A stretch of 64,000 nt of DNA from JAJRPT01 sp964465945 (GTDB lineage: Bacteria > Bacteroidota > Ignavibacteria > Kapaibacteriales > UBA2268). How positions within the stretch are numbered: position 1 is the stretch's first letter; every line of letters begins with the position of its first letter. Made by a program: the position numbers and the translations under genes. Below are positions 36,380 through 47,400 of the stretch, piece by piece. The DNA lies in assembly GCA_964465945.1 (NCBI GenBank), contig CAYXMM010000003.1:186001-250000 (forward strand), given 5' to 3'. Under the pieces are notes generated by a model, which did not search any database, was not told the DNA's origin, and saw nothing but the letters and a program-made list of their open reading frames with translations.

Positions 36380-38316
36380 TGCTCGCAGTTCAAAATGTAT
36401 CTCTTTCATTTGGTGGTAGAGATATTTTTAAAAATATTTCATTTAATGTTAGACCAAAAGAAAGGGCTGGTTTAATTGGCAAAAATGGTGCAGGTAAATC
36501 TACTTTGCTTAAAGCCATTTCAGGTAAAATATTACTTGACCAAGGGAGTATTTCAATTCCCAAAACATATAAAATTGGATATTTAGCCCAAGAAGCTAAT
36601 ATTGAAAGTACTGCAACAGTTTGGGCAGAAACTAATAAAGCATTCGATGAAGTAAATCAACTTCAAAAAGAAATAAATGAAATTAACATAAAATTATCAG
36701 AAAGAACTGATTACGAAAGTGATTCTTACCTTCAATTGATTGAAGATTTGAACAAACATAATGATAAATTAAATATTCTTGGCGCTTCAAAAATTGAATC
36801 TGAAATTGAAAGAACTTTAACCGGTCTTGGCTTCTTACGTGAAGATTTCAATAGGAAGCTTAGTGAGTTTTCTGGTGGCTGGCAAATGAGAGTAGAACTT
36901 GCAAAAATACTTTTAAGACGACCTGATTGCCTACTTTTAGACGAGCCCACTAACCACTTAGATATAGAATCAATTTTATGGATGGAAGAATTTCTTATTT
37001 CCTACGAAGGAGCAGTATTGCTTGTCTCTCACGACAGAAGGTTTCTTGATAACGTTACTAATAGAACCATCGAAATTTCTCTTGGGAATATTTATGATTT
37101 AAGTGTAAATTATTCAAAATTTGTTATCCAAAGAGAAGAGCAACGCAAAATACAACTTGCCGCAAAGCTGAATCAAGATAAACAAATTAAAGAAATTGAA
37201 GACTTTGTTACAAGATTTAGAGCTAAAGCAAGACAAGCATCAAGAGCGCAGTCAAAACTAAAACAAATCGATAAAATTGACAGAATTGAAATTGAGGATG
37301 AAGACAATACACAAATCCATTTTAAATTCCCTGCAACCCCAAGAAGTGCCAGAATTGTTGTTGCTTGTGAAAATTTAACAAAAAGATATGGCGGAAAACT
37401 TGTTCTTAATAAGATAGACTTCGTTTTAGAAAGAGGCGAAAAAGTCGCTTTTGTTGGAAGAAATGGAGAAGGAAAATCTACACTCGCAAAAATTATTCAA
37501 TCTCAAACAGATTGGGAAGGTGAGTGCAAAGTTGGGTCAAATGTGATTTTAGGTAGTTTCGGACAACACGAAGCTCAAGTTATGGACGGGAATTTAACAC
37601 CTTTTGAAGTAATTGATAGAGCCGCACAAGGCGAAATGAGGACACAAATTAGGAATATACTTGGTGCTTTTTTATTCAGTGGTGATGACGTTTATAAGAA
37701 AATTGCTGTCCTTTCTGGTGGTGAAAGGTCGCGAATTGCTATTGCTAAACTACTTTTAGAGCCATATAACTTACTTATTCTTGATGAGCCGACAAACCAC
37801 TTAGATATGATTTCGAAAGATGTTCTTAAAAATGCTTTATTAACATATAATGGTGCTTTGATAGTTGTTTCTCACGATAGAGAGTTTCTCGAGGGCTTAA
37901 CAACGAAAACTTATGAATTTAGAAATAAAAAAGTCAAAGAATATCTTGGTGATATTAATTATTTTTTAAGCGAAAGAAATGTGTCTCATATTCAAGAAAT
38001 TGAAAAAAAAGAAGAAGTTGTTACTTTTCAAAAAGAAAGCGAATCAAAAAAACATATTATTTCAAATAAAGAATATCAAAGAGAAGTTAGAAAATTGACT
38101 AATCAAATTACTAAAATTGATGAAAATATTGAAAATTATAAATCTAAAATTTCTAAAATTGAATTAGAGTTAAGTCAACCTGACTTACATAAAGATTTAG
38201 AAAAATTAAAAAAACTTAATTCAGATTACACAGATTTAAAAGAAAAATTAGACGAAGAAGAATTAAATTGGTTAGAAGCAAACGAGAAATTAGAGTTTAT
38301 TGAAAATTCAAAATAA
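36379..38316 (+). CDS. ABC-F family ATPase (Uup/EttA-type, ribosome-associated)
   Basis: A 645-residue protein with two ABC domains and no membrane segments. First Walker A GKNGAGKST (~38-46) with signature FSGGWQMR and Walker B LLLDEPTNHLDIES. A charged linker rich in Lys/Arg/Gln follows (FRAKARQASRAQSKLKQIDKID). Second Walker A GRNGEGKST (~361-369) with LSGGERSR and LILDEPTNHLDM. The C-terminus is a ~90-residue coiled coil (Uup-like). ABC-F proteins bind the ribosomal E site and rescue stalled or antibiotic-blocked translation. The ATG overlaps the previous stop (TAATG), implying translational coupling. Confidence 0.93.
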   Translation: MLAVQNVSLSFGGRDIFKNISFNVRPKERAGLIGKNGAGKSTLLKAISGKILLDQGSISIPKTYKIGYLAQEANIESTATVWAETNKAFDEVNQLQKEINEINIKLSERTDYESDSYLQLIEDLNKHNDKLNILGASKIESEIERTLTGLGFLREDFNRKLSEFSGGWQMRVELAKILLRRPDCLLLDEPTNHLDIESILWMEEFLISYEGAVLLVSHDRRFLDNVTNRTIEISLGNIYDLSVNYSKFVIQREEQRKIQLAAKLNQDKQIKEIEDFVTRFRAKARQASRAQSKLKQIDKIDRIEIEDEDNTQIHFKFPATPRSARIVVACENLTKRYGGKLVLNKIDFVLERGEKVAFVGRNGEGKSTLAKIIQSQTDWEGECKVGSNVILGSFGQHEAQVMDGNLTPFEVIDRAAQGEMRTQIRNILGAFLFSGDDVYKKIAVLSGGERSRIAIAKLLLEPYNLLILDEPTNHLDMISKDVLKNALLTYNGALIVVSHDREFLEGLTTKTYEFRNKKVKEYLGDINYFLSERNVSHIQEIEKKEEVVTFQKESESKKHIISNKEYQREVRKLTNQITKIDENIENYKSKISKIELELSQPDLHKDLEKLKKLNSDYTDLKEKLDEEELNWLEANEKLEFIENSK

Positions 38317-38384
38317 AGTTAATTTTTTCATAAATTTAATTTTAATTCGTTTTACTATAAAATTATATAAAATTGAGTTTAATA

Positions 38385-38975
38385 ATGTTTACAGGATTAG
38401 TTGAAGAAGTAGGTGAAATTGAAAGTATAATTTCACTTGGTGGTGGCAAAAAGCTTAAAGTCAAAGCTAAGAATATATTAAATGATGTAAAAATTGATGA
38501 TTCAATAGCAATAAATGGATGTTGTCAAACAGTCATAGCATTTAATAGCAACTCATTTGAAGTAATTGCTATTGAAGAAACTTTAAAGAAAACTACTCTT
38601 GGTAATTTTAAAAAAGGCACAAATGTTAATCTCGAAAGAGCGCTCGCCGCTGGAACAAGAATGGGCGGACACTATGTGCAAGGGCATATCGATTGCGTTG
38701 GGTCTGTAGTTAAAATTGTTGCTGGTCGAACTGAGCATCTTGTTACAATTTCTTTCCCAACAGAATTTAGAAAATACTTAGTAAATGTCGGTTCTATCGC
38801 TCTTGAAGGAATTAGTTTAACACTCGCCAAAGTTGAAACTAATTCTTTTACTGTTGCAATTATACCACATACTTGGGCGAACACTTCAATTAATAATTTG
38901 AAAGTAGGTCAAAAAGTAAATTTAGAATTTGATATTTTAGCTAAATATGTTGAAAATATGCTAAAATATAAATAA
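38385..38975 (+). CDS. ribE: Riboflavin synthase alpha subunit
   Basis: A 196-residue protein starting MFTGLVEEVGEIESI at ATG 38385 (the hallmark N-terminus). Two lumazine-binding repeats: ~1-95 (IDDSIAINGCCQTV) and ~96-190 (GGHYVQGHIDCVG, SIALEGISLTLAKV). It dismutates two 6,7-dimethyl-8-ribityllumazine molecules to riboflavin. No FMN riboswitch is recognisable in the short upstream gap, and no other rib gene is near. Confidence 0.95.
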   Translation: MFTGLVEEVGEIESIISLGGGKKLKVKAKNILNDVKIDDSIAINGCCQTVIAFNSNSFEVIAIEETLKKTTLGNFKKGTNVNLERALAAGTRMGGHYVQGHIDCVGSVVKIVAGRTEHLVTISFPTEFRKYLVNVGSIALEGISLTLAKVETNSFTVAIIPHTWANTSINNLKVGQKVNLEFDILAKYVENMLKYK

Positions 38976-39087
38976 ATCAAAATCTTACGATATATATATG
39001 CAATTCTATAGAAAATAAATTTATTAATTCTGTAACTTTTACCTATCTTGATGTGTCGTTTGTTTAGAAAGTTTAATACAAATTAAA

Positions 39088-39642
39088 ATGTTTTTTAAAA
39101 AGAAAAATAATATCCCAAATGTAGAAGAGCAATTTTTAGACGAAATTGCAGTAGGAAACGCTGATGCTTTCCAACTTCTATACCATAAACACTCACAAGG
39201 TGTTTACAGATATTGTTTGAAAATTCTAAAAAATGAAGCAACAGCCAAAGATGCCTTACAAGAAACCTTTATTAAAGTCTATGAAAATAGAGAATCCTTT
39301 AATGGTGTCAATTTCAAAGGCTGGCTTTTTACTATTGCTCGTAATACTTGTATGAACTTTCAACGTGGAAAAAAAGAATATATTGAGTATGAAGAAGGAA
39401 CTCGTCCTCAATATCAAAATGATGATTTTATATTGAGAGAATATATTCAAAAAATGATTGACACATTGCCCGACTCTTACCGCGAAGCGATAATTTTAAG
39501 AGAATATGAAGAACTTAGCTACGAAGAAATTTCAAAAGTTTTAGATGTAGAAGTTAATCTTGTTAAAGTTAGAGTCCACCGAGGTAGAAAAATTCTTAAA
39601 AAGTTACTTGAACCAGTTGTTAAAGAAATAAATGAACTTTGA
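39088..39642 (+). CDS. ECF sigma-70 factor (RpoE-like), second locus
   Basis: A 184-residue sigma factor with region 2 (LLYHKHSQGVYRYCLKILKNEATAKDALQETFIKVYENRESF, GVNFKGWLFTIARNTCMNF) and region 4 (LPDSYREAIILREYEELSYEEISKVLDVEVNLVKVRVHRGRKIL). It is followed, with an 11-bp overlap, by an anti-sigma-like membrane protein whose layout matches the first locus at 3476-4624. Next come a TonB-dependent receptor, a giant exported protein and a PorV-like barrel, which are candidate regulon members by position only. Confidence 0.93.
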   Translation: MFFKKKNNIPNVEEQFLDEIAVGNADAFQLLYHKHSQGVYRYCLKILKNEATAKDALQETFIKVYENRESFNGVNFKGWLFTIARNTCMNFQRGKKEYIEYEEGTRPQYQNDDFILREYIQKMIDTLPDSYREAIILREYEELSYEEISKVLDVEVNLVKVRVHRGRKILKKLLEPVVKEINEL

Positions 39643-40945
39643 AAATTTAATATCGAAATACTTAGATAGTGAGCTTACTCCAGATGAAGATAGCATCTTG
39701 AGAGATTTACTTACTAACGACCCTGCTAAAAAACGAGAGTTTAACGAATTCGTTGAACTGCATTATATACTAAAGAATGATGCTCAATATGAATATTTAG
39801 ATGAAGAAGACTTTAGCGATGTGGAAGATAATTTTCTTATGCATATCTTAGTTTCCCAGAATACAGAACCCAAAAGAACTTATGCTGTAAATTATAAAGA
39901 ATTTTTAACTCCTGTTATGGCGACTTTTTTAGTTTTCTTTATTTCAATATATAATATTTTCGATGTCAAGTTCTTTGATAGCCAAAAACCATTAACTTAT
40001 AATTTGACTATTCCAAAAGAAAATTTATCTGCAATAAACGTTGAAACAATTAGCTTTGCTAACTTTTCAAAGAAAGTTAGCAACTCTAACCAAGTTAATA
40101 CAACTAAAAACCAAATTCCAAATACTATTAATTCTAAAGTGAATAACTTAGAACTTGTAAATTCAAAATTAGATAATTTAGAAAATTCTGATGAAATTAA
40201 TATTACAACTTCCTCAAATAATGAAATTGTTGAAGTGCAGTCTAATAATATTGAGAAATTAATATCAAATGAAAATAAAAATCAGTTGGAAACTAAGAGA
40301 ATTTTAAATTCAAATACTCAATCTACGTCTTCTCAATATATTTCAAACGAAGTATCTTTACTTCAAATGAATTATATTCAAGAAAATCTAAATATTAAGA
40401 ATTTAGTTTTTGAATCAAACATATTGTCAGACGTTGGTAGGACAGGTTTTACACCTGTTGATAGTAAAAAAATAAATACTTACACTCAATCAGTTGCAAT
40501 TAAAGTAAATGACAAATTTAGAATAGGTTTAGAGTTAGGGACATCAAACTACGATTTTATGACTAAAAAAGAAGTTACAATACCATATAATCAAATTGGA
40601 AATTATCCTAACAATATATTAAACGGAAGAAGATTGCCCGGCGGTATTTTAACTACAATAGATAGTAAAATAAATTATAATAATTATTTCGCAAGTGTTT
40701 TCGCAGATTCAAAACTTTATGAAAATCAATACTTTTCTATTAATGGAAGAACCGGCTTAGGTGTTTCTAATGGTGGCTTATTAATAACTGGACGGCTTTA
40801 TGCTGATATAAGACTTTTTGGTGCATTTCACTTAATTACTGGCATTGATGGGCGAACGTTTCAAAACGATAATGAATTTTATAATCAAAATGGAATATTT
40901 AACGCAAATGTTTCTTTTGTTAATGGTTTATACTTTAATTTTTAA
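39632..40945 (+). CDS. Anti-sigma-like membrane protein with C-terminal beta-barrel-like domain, second locus
   Basis: A 437-residue protein overlapping the sigma gene. Residues 1-75 are acidic and helical (ENLISKYLDSELTPDEDSILRDLL, similar to anti-sigma N-termini). One hydrophobic helix sits at ~91-110 (TPVMATFLVFFISIYNIF). A long Asn/Ser/Thr/Glu-rich linker spans ~115-245. The C-terminal part (~255-437) alternates strand-like segments (SVAIKVNDKFRIGLELGTS, YNNYFASVFADSKLY, YFSINGRTGLGVS, GRLYADIRLFGAFHLITGIDG, FNANVSFVNGLYFNF) and ends in Phe. This is the same three-part plan as 3476-4624, with no obvious sequence identity in the linker. A barrel would have to sit in the outer membrane while the single helix spans the inner membrane. 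Barrel assignment is by pattern. Confidence 0.7.
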   Translation: MNFENLISKYLDSELTPDEDSILRDLLTNDPAKKREFNEFVELHYILKNDAQYEYLDEEDFSDVEDNFLMHILVSQNTEPKRTYAVNYKEFLTPVMATFLVFFISIYNIFDVKFFDSQKPLTYNLTIPKENLSAINVETISFANFSKKVSNSNQVNTTKNQIPNTINSKVNNLELVNSKLDNLENSDEINITTSSNNEIVEVQSNNIEKLISNENKNQLETKRILNSNTQSTSSQYISNEVSLLQMNYIQENLNIKNLVFESNILSDVGRTGFTPVDSKKINTYTQSVAIKVNDKFRIGLELGTSNYDFMTKKEVTIPYNQIGNYPNNILNGRRLPGGILTTIDSKINYNNYFASVFADSKLYENQYFSINGRTGLGVSNGGLLITGRLYADIRLFGAFHLITGIDGRTFQNDNEFYNQNGIFNANVSFVNGLYFNF

Positions 40946-41154
40946 AAGGAATTATTAACAATTAATAAGAATTTCAACAATAAGGTATAATTTTTTGAAA
41001 AAATCTTCATATATTTGAGAGTTTAAAAAATATAATTGGGGCAAAATGATTTTAAGCATTACTATTATCAATAATTTTATTGAATTTCATAATTCTCTGC
41101 CCTCTCTCATTTTTAAATTCGAAAGTAATATTAAATAAATTTTTAAGGTGTATA

Positions 41155-44100
41155 ATGAAAAAACTTACTATAGTCATTATTACGATACTTCTTGCATTAG
41201 GTTACAATGCAGAAGCGAGTATCTACTCTACACTAAAAGGTACTGTTAAACTACCTGACGGAAAGCCCGCAGTCGGGGCTACTGTTCAAGTAATAGGAAC
41301 TGTGAAAGGTGCATTTGTTAAAGGTGATGGCTCGTTCATAATTACTAATATTGAAGCCGGTAGTTATGAAGTCAGATTTTCTTTTACTGGGTTGCAAGAA
41401 CAAATAATTAAAGTCAATTTATCTGCAGACCAAACAAGAGAATTAAATGTCCAATTAAAAGAATCATCAGTTAAAACAGAAGAAGTAGTCGTTACTGCTG
41501 ATAAAACTATGGTAGCTGCAACAGCCATAGGAGTTACAAGAGGATTCGCAAAAGAAGACTTAGAAACAGTCTCAACTAATAATGTTAATAGCGTTGTTGC
41601 TCTATCTGCTGGTGTTATGGAAAGTGAATCTGGTTGGACTATTAGAGGTAGTAGATCAAATCAAACTCAAGTTCGAGTTGATGGTGTTGAAGTTTCGGAT
41701 CCTTTTTCTGGTGGATTATCTTTTGGAACTGCTTATACTCCAACAACATCACAATCAGCAATTGGTGAAGTTCAAGTTAAAACTGGTGGTTTTGGTGCTG
41801 AATATGGTTCTGCCTTAGGTGGAGTAGTTAATAGTACTGTAAAAGTAGGTAAAACTGATAGAATTGCTGGTTTCTTTAATTATAGAACTGATTTACCTTA
41901 TTTTAATGGATATTCTCCATCAAACATTAGATTAGTTAAACAAGATGGAAATTTGAAAATTCAAAATTATGGTGAAGGATATAAATATCAAGGTGCTATT
42001 CAAGACCAGTTCGAGTTTGGTATCGATGGTCCTATTCCTTTTCTAAGTAACTCAACTTTTAATCTTTCAACTAACAATAGATTTGAAGAATATACCGGAC
42101 ATTCTTATAAAGTGTTAGACCCTGCTGGTAATAATTTAGGTCAATTACCTAATCAATCCGCTTGGATTAAAAATATTACTGGTAAATTAAACTTCCAAAT
42201 TAATCCTAATACTAGAGTTCTTGTTGGAGGACAATGGGGACAATCAAATCTTCAAAGTAGTTCATGGGGTTGGTTATATGCAAATTCACCAGGAATGTTT
42301 ATTACAAGAGATGCAAATTTCAATGCTACTGATACTGTAATGAGGAACGTTCCTGAAAATATTTATAAACAAGGTGGAAGAGAGTTAACTAATGTTACAG
42401 GGTATATTACGTTAAATCAAGTTATTTCTGAAGTAAGTTATTTTGAATTATCTGCAAAATACTATTTAAATATAAACTCAAATGGTAGACTTTTGAAATA
42501 TGAGGATCCAAATTATTTCACAGGCTGGGAATTTCTCGAACCAACGGACAAAGTTACATTATCTCTTGGTAAAGTTTATGTAGATAATGAAGGAAATAGT
42601 TACAATCCTAATCAAATTAATGATTATTATGAAGGAACTGAAATTCAAAATCAAAAAACTGCCGACGGATTTCAAACAATGGCTATTCCAGTTAGAAACA
42701 TTTATTCTGGGTATTTTGAAGGATTACAATCTAATAGAGGTACTGCAAATCCTTATGGTGTTAATAATCAATTTATTAATCACTCAAGTGAACCATTTGC
42801 ATTAGAAAAAGGTTCTTATATACAATTAGATGGAAATTATAATAATGAAATTTTAAGTGAAAATTTTTCTCATAAAATTAAAACTGGATTTGAGTTAAGA
42901 TTAAATAATATGCAAAAGCATGAAAATCTAACACCATCATTATCTACTATAGTTGGTAAAGATATTTATTCTAATCTCTGGGGAGGAAATATTTATGAAT
43001 TAAATCCAATTGCAAAAGAAGTTACTTCTAAACCAAGGACTCCAACTACTATAGCAATTTATGCAGAAGATCAAATAATGTACAAAGATTTAATAATTTC
43101 ACCAAGTATAAGAATGGATTACTTTGACCCTGCTTCTAAATATAGATTAGTAAATAATGTTGATTATTTTATTCAAATTCAAAATATTAATGATCCAAAC
43201 TCTTTTGCTGTATCAAAACCGAGAATTATGTTCTCTCCAAGATTAAATGTAAGTTTCCCAATTACTCCAAATAAAAGACAATTTATAACAATGAACTATG
43301 GTATATATTATAAAATTGCACCATTAACTGATATGTTTGCAAATTATAATGTTAATCACGTTCAAGTTGGCGGTTTAAGAATTGGTAATCCAAATATGAA
43401 ACCAGAAAGAGTTAATTCTTATGAAATCGGATATAGTAATCAATTCTCTGATGAATTTGCCTTCTCAGTTAATGCTTATTATAAAGATATCTATAATGAA
43501 TTAGGTGTTGCTGCAGTAAGAATAACGCCAGCTCCATATTTCCAAACAACTGTTTCTGAATATGGAAATTCAAGAGGTCTCGAATTTGAATTAAGAAAAA
43601 GAAGATCTAACAATTATTCATTTAGATTGAATTATACTTTAATGAATGTTATGGGGACTGCGGATAATGTTAATACTAACTTGGGTATTAACCCTGATAG
43701 ATCAGTTCCTGGTTTATCTTTCTTCCCTTACCCACTCGCTGCTTATCCATTAGGGAGAGACATACCTAATAATATCAACTTATTATTAAACTTATATTTT
43801 GATGACAATGATGGTCCTTCAATTGCAGGAGTTTATTTACTTGAAAACTTCGATTTTGGTTTAACATTTAATTATACTTCAGGTTCACCTTTTACTGTTA
43901 CTGACTTAAATGGAGTTCCAAGAGGGGAAAGAAATGCAGATAGATTTCCTTCTCAATGGAATGCAAACTTAAAAGTAAGAAGAATGCTTGATTTAGGTGA
44001 TGTATTTGGTGATTCATACAAAGGTAATAATGTTGAATTTTATTTAGACATATTTAATGTGTTTAATAACAGACAAGCTTTAAGGTGGAATACAGCATCT

Positions 44101-44427
44101 AAAGACCCTGATAATAATCCAAGAATCTTAGCAACTCAAATAGGTCAAATTGCTGGTATAAACTATTACAAAGATGGTAACTATGCAGACCCAGCATCTT
44201 TCAACGTAAATCAATATGATAACTATGGTTATAGAATTTATCAAGCAGATAAAAGCGGTTTCGCTCCTTCTGATGTTGATAAAAATGGTATAATTACACA
44301 ACAAGAAATGTATGACGCAACATTGAAATATTATGAAGACCAATTGAAATTCAAAAGTAATTACAAAATTCCTATCACTGTTTTCTTTGGTATTAAAATT
44401 AATTTTCAATCATTATTAAGTAATTAA
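41155..44427 (+). CDS. TonB-dependent receptor with N-terminal carboxypeptidase-regulatory-like domain
   Basis: A 1090-residue outer membrane receptor from the ATG at 41155 (AAGGTG upstream; signal peptide to NAEA). Residues ~24-110 form a carboxypeptidase D regulatory-like domain (LKGTVKLPDGKPAVGATVQVIG...AGSYEVRFSFTGL). The plug follows (~130-235: NSVVALSAGVMESESGWTIRGSRSNQTQVRVDGVEVSDPFSGG), then the barrel to the C-terminus. A canonical EF-hand loop (DVDKNGIITQQE, bases 44272-44307) lies close to the C-terminus. The substrate is unknown. It is the first gene of a run with the giant protein and the PorV-like barrel. The 209-bp gap upstream holds one TATATTTG at 41010-41017 without a good -33. 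Confidence 0.92.
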   Translation: MKKLTIVIITILLALGYNAEASIYSTLKGTVKLPDGKPAVGATVQVIGTVKGAFVKGDGSFIITNIEAGSYEVRFSFTGLQEQIIKVNLSADQTRELNVQLKESSVKTEEVVVTADKTMVAATAIGVTRGFAKEDLETVSTNNVNSVVALSAGVMESESGWTIRGSRSNQTQVRVDGVEVSDPFSGGLSFGTAYTPTTSQSAIGEVQVKTGGFGAEYGSALGGVVNSTVKVGKTDRIAGFFNYRTDLPYFNGYSPSNIRLVKQDGNLKIQNYGEGYKYQGAIQDQFEFGIDGPIPFLSNSTFNLSTNNRFEEYTGHSYKVLDPAGNNLGQLPNQSAWIKNITGKLNFQINPNTRVLVGGQWGQSNLQSSSWGWLYANSPGMFITRDANFNATDTVMRNVPENIYKQGGRELTNVTGYITLNQVISEVSYFELSAKYYLNINSNGRLLKYEDPNYFTGWEFLEPTDKVTLSLGKVYVDNEGNSYNPNQINDYYEGTEIQNQKTADGFQTMAIPVRNIYSGYFEGLQSNRGTANPYGVNNQFINHSSEPFALEKGSYIQLDGNYNNEILSENFSHKIKTGFELRLNNMQKHENLTPSLSTIVGKDIYSNLWGGNIYELNPIAKEVTSKPRTPTTIAIYAEDQIMYKDLIISPSIRMDYFDPASKYRLVNNVDYFIQIQNINDPNSFAVSKPRIMFSPRLNVSFPITPNKRQFITMNYGIYYKIAPLTDMFANYNVNHVQVGGLRIGNPNMKPERVNSYEIGYSNQFSDEFAFSVNAYYKDIYNELGVAAVRITPAPYFQTTVSEYGNSRGLEFELRKRRSNNYSFRLNYTLMNVMGTADNVNTNLGINPDRSVPGLSFFPYPLAAYPLGRDIPNNINLLLNLYFDDNDGPSIAGVYLLENFDFGLTFNYTSGSPFTVTDLNGVPRGERNADRFPSQWNANLKVRRMLDLGDVFGDSYKGNNVEFYLDIFNVFNNRQALRWNTASKDPDNNPRILATQIGQIAGINYYKDGNYADPASFNVNQYDNYGYRIYQADKSGFAPSDVDKNGIITQQEMYDATLKYYEDQLKFKSNYKIPITVFFGIKINFQSLLSN

Positions 44428-44445
44428 AAATTTTAGAGGTTTAAT

Positions 44446-47400
44446 ATGTTGAATAAACTATTATATTTAGGAATTATATTGGCAGTTTTAGGTGTAAGCA
44501 CCGCTATTGCAGATATTCACCCTGAATTTAAAAACAAGAAAGGCGATAAGTTACAACGTAACCCTACTGGTCTTTTTGATAACCAAAAAAATACCGTATC
44601 GAACTTAGAGTTCTTTGCTTCCAATTATGGTATTTTTGGGTATGATATTGCTAATAGAGTTGGTGGTGGTTACTGGCCCCGTAACTCGAAAAACCAATAT
44701 ATCTATGCTGGTGGTGCGTGGTTCGCTGCTTTAAAACCAAGACCAGGAGCAGGTGTTGATGTAAATGGTAAACCTATTTACAAACAATATGTTGTTGTTA
44801 CTTATGACCCAAGGGAAGGAAAATCATGGTTTGTTCCTGGTAGAATAAGAGACAAAAATGACAAACCAACTTATGAGGCAGATTTTAACGATATATATAA
44901 ATATCGTACCTATTTTTCTACTGATTTCAATAGAACTACAGGTGAGCCACTTGACCCATCAGATCAATATAACTGGCCAGTTTGGGATACAGTTGATAAA
45001 GATACTTTAAAAAATTCAAGATATTTTGGTTTATATGTAGAAGATGAAACTAAAAGAAATGTAGAGACTTACCCAAAAGGTCCTGCTTTTATTTCAGGTG
45101 AAGATATTTTCTCTACATTTAAAGACTCAGACTTAAATTACTACCAAAAAGGTTATGGTAAAGCTAAAGAAGAGGGCTATCCTTTATATATTCAAATCGA
45201 AAATATGATTTATTCATGGGGATTTGGTCAATATAAAGATATGGTATTCTTAAAATACGATTTCATAAATATGTCTCCTGATACTCTTTTACAATGTTGG
45301 CATGCCCCTGTGATGGACGTCGATGTTGGACGTAATCCATTCACAGCATTTGGTGCAAGAAATGACCGGGTTTCTTGGTATACTTGTGATACTACTTTAA
45401 ATATGGCTGTTCAATGGTCAGACCCAGAAAACGGAGAAAGAGGGTTTGGTTTCGGTTACTTAGGATTTGACTACCTTGAATCTCCTTCTATTAACAAATA
45501 TTATATTATTGATGGCGAAGGAAATAAAGTGCAAGTTTTACCTTCACCAACAATGCCTTATCCTTTCTACTTCAATAGAGATGGGGACACCCTTTACCGA
45601 AATGAAGATACTTGGGACGACACTGGCTATTTAAGAAAAACAAGAAGAGTTTATCCTGTTGAAGAACAATTGGGCTTAGTAACTTTCCAAAACTGGTCAA
45701 TCGAAGATGATAAAGTAACTGACGAACAAAGATATGAATATATGTCAGATGCTAATCCTGCAAAAGATACAGGACCTGGTGATAAAAGATATTTAATGGC
45801 AACTGGTCCTTATAATATGCTACCTCGCGATACTGCAAGAGTTGTAGTTGGTGTGCTTCTAGCTAGAACAGCAAAAGGTGGAGAAGCGGAGGGAATGGAC
45901 CATTGCGATGACTTAACTGAACTTGACAAATTAGATAGATTCGCACAAGATGTTTATGACAATAACTTTAAATCTCCACTTCCTCCTGAAAGACCTGTTA
46001 TTTCTGATTGGAAACCATTAAACAATGGAGTGATGATTAAATGGGATAACACATCTGAACTATCAGAAGATGATGAAGCAGATGGTCTTGATTTCTTGGG
46101 CTATAAACTTTATAGAGCAAGAAGACCAGAACTTGATACTTTCAATTTAACTCAAGCTTCTCCAAGTGGCGAATTTCCAAATGGAACTGGTCCTCTTGGC
46201 TGGAAACAGATAGCAAATTATCAAATTCCAAATCCTTTTTTAAAGTCAAATATTACAGTAGGAAATGGTAACCCTGAATACTATCCAAACATAGACCAAT
46301 TAAGAATTGCAGGCCCAGTTGTGAATAATGGACAAGCAGTTCCTTTATCAGAACCATTCGACTTATACGCTATTAATGTAATGAGAACACCAGCAGGTGC
46401 ATTAGTATATGATTTAATAACTTCAGTTTCTATTTCAAACTCACCTTCAGTTAAAGAAAGTAAATTAAGAGGTAAAATATTACCTATAATTGCTGCGATT
46501 GATACGTCAGGGTTTATGAGTTCTGTAAATGGTACTTCAGTATTTACTGTAAATATTGGTAAAGAATGGCCTAAATATTTCCATAATTATGCTGGAGGTA
46601 ACGAAGGATTTACTGATGCAAATACACAAAATCCATTTTTACTTTATAACTATTACGATGAAAAAAATAATAATAAATTATTAACTGACATACTAATTGG
46701 TAAAGTTTATTTGAATCGTTCATTAGTTGCAGTTAATCCACTTCATTATAAAAAGAAAAATATAAAAATAGACAAAGCAAAAAGCAACTGGGTTGAATAC
46801 TTATATACAACAACAGGTGCAGCTCAGGTAATTGGCGACCAAATAATAGTTAGAGGAAAAGAATTAACTGATACAATTAGAACAAAACTAAGAGATTCAA
46901 TTGTTGTAATTGATGATTCAACTTCATATAAAATCAAAGTTAAAGATACAATATGGACACCTGACCCTAATAATCCAGGTCAATTTATTGCAGTTAGAGA
47001 TAGCTTTAAAGTTGATATTCCAAAAGTTGACTCTGTTTATTATTATAATACACTTAGAAATCCATTCGGAACTAATGAGTATACCATTGACATTTCAGTT
47101 CAAAGAACTGAAGGTGAATTAATGGCAGACCAAGCAATTCTTGAAACATTAGACTCGATATATATTTGGTTAAGAAATGGAAGTGCCAGAATTGAATGGC
47201 CAGAAGTGCAGGAAACTTTTACTGATAAAAAAGGTAACTTAGTTACTCGTTCAATTGGATTCGAACAGACAGAAGCTGTAAGAAAAGGTGTTATTTCTGA
47301 AATTATGGGACGGATAACTAATAATAGAACATTTATTGATGTGGGTGATGACAATAAAGATGGACTGATTAGTACACAACCAGACCCTACTGCGACAGAA

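Noticed and set aside
38317..38384. FMN riboswitch before ribE
   Set aside because: The gap to the preceding gene is too short and lacks conserved RFN-element motifs.
41010..41017. TATATTTG box as promoter of the TonB receptor run
   Set aside because: No -33 element at 19-22 nt, and the distance to the ATG (137 bp) is unlike the other promoters; left as a possibility only.
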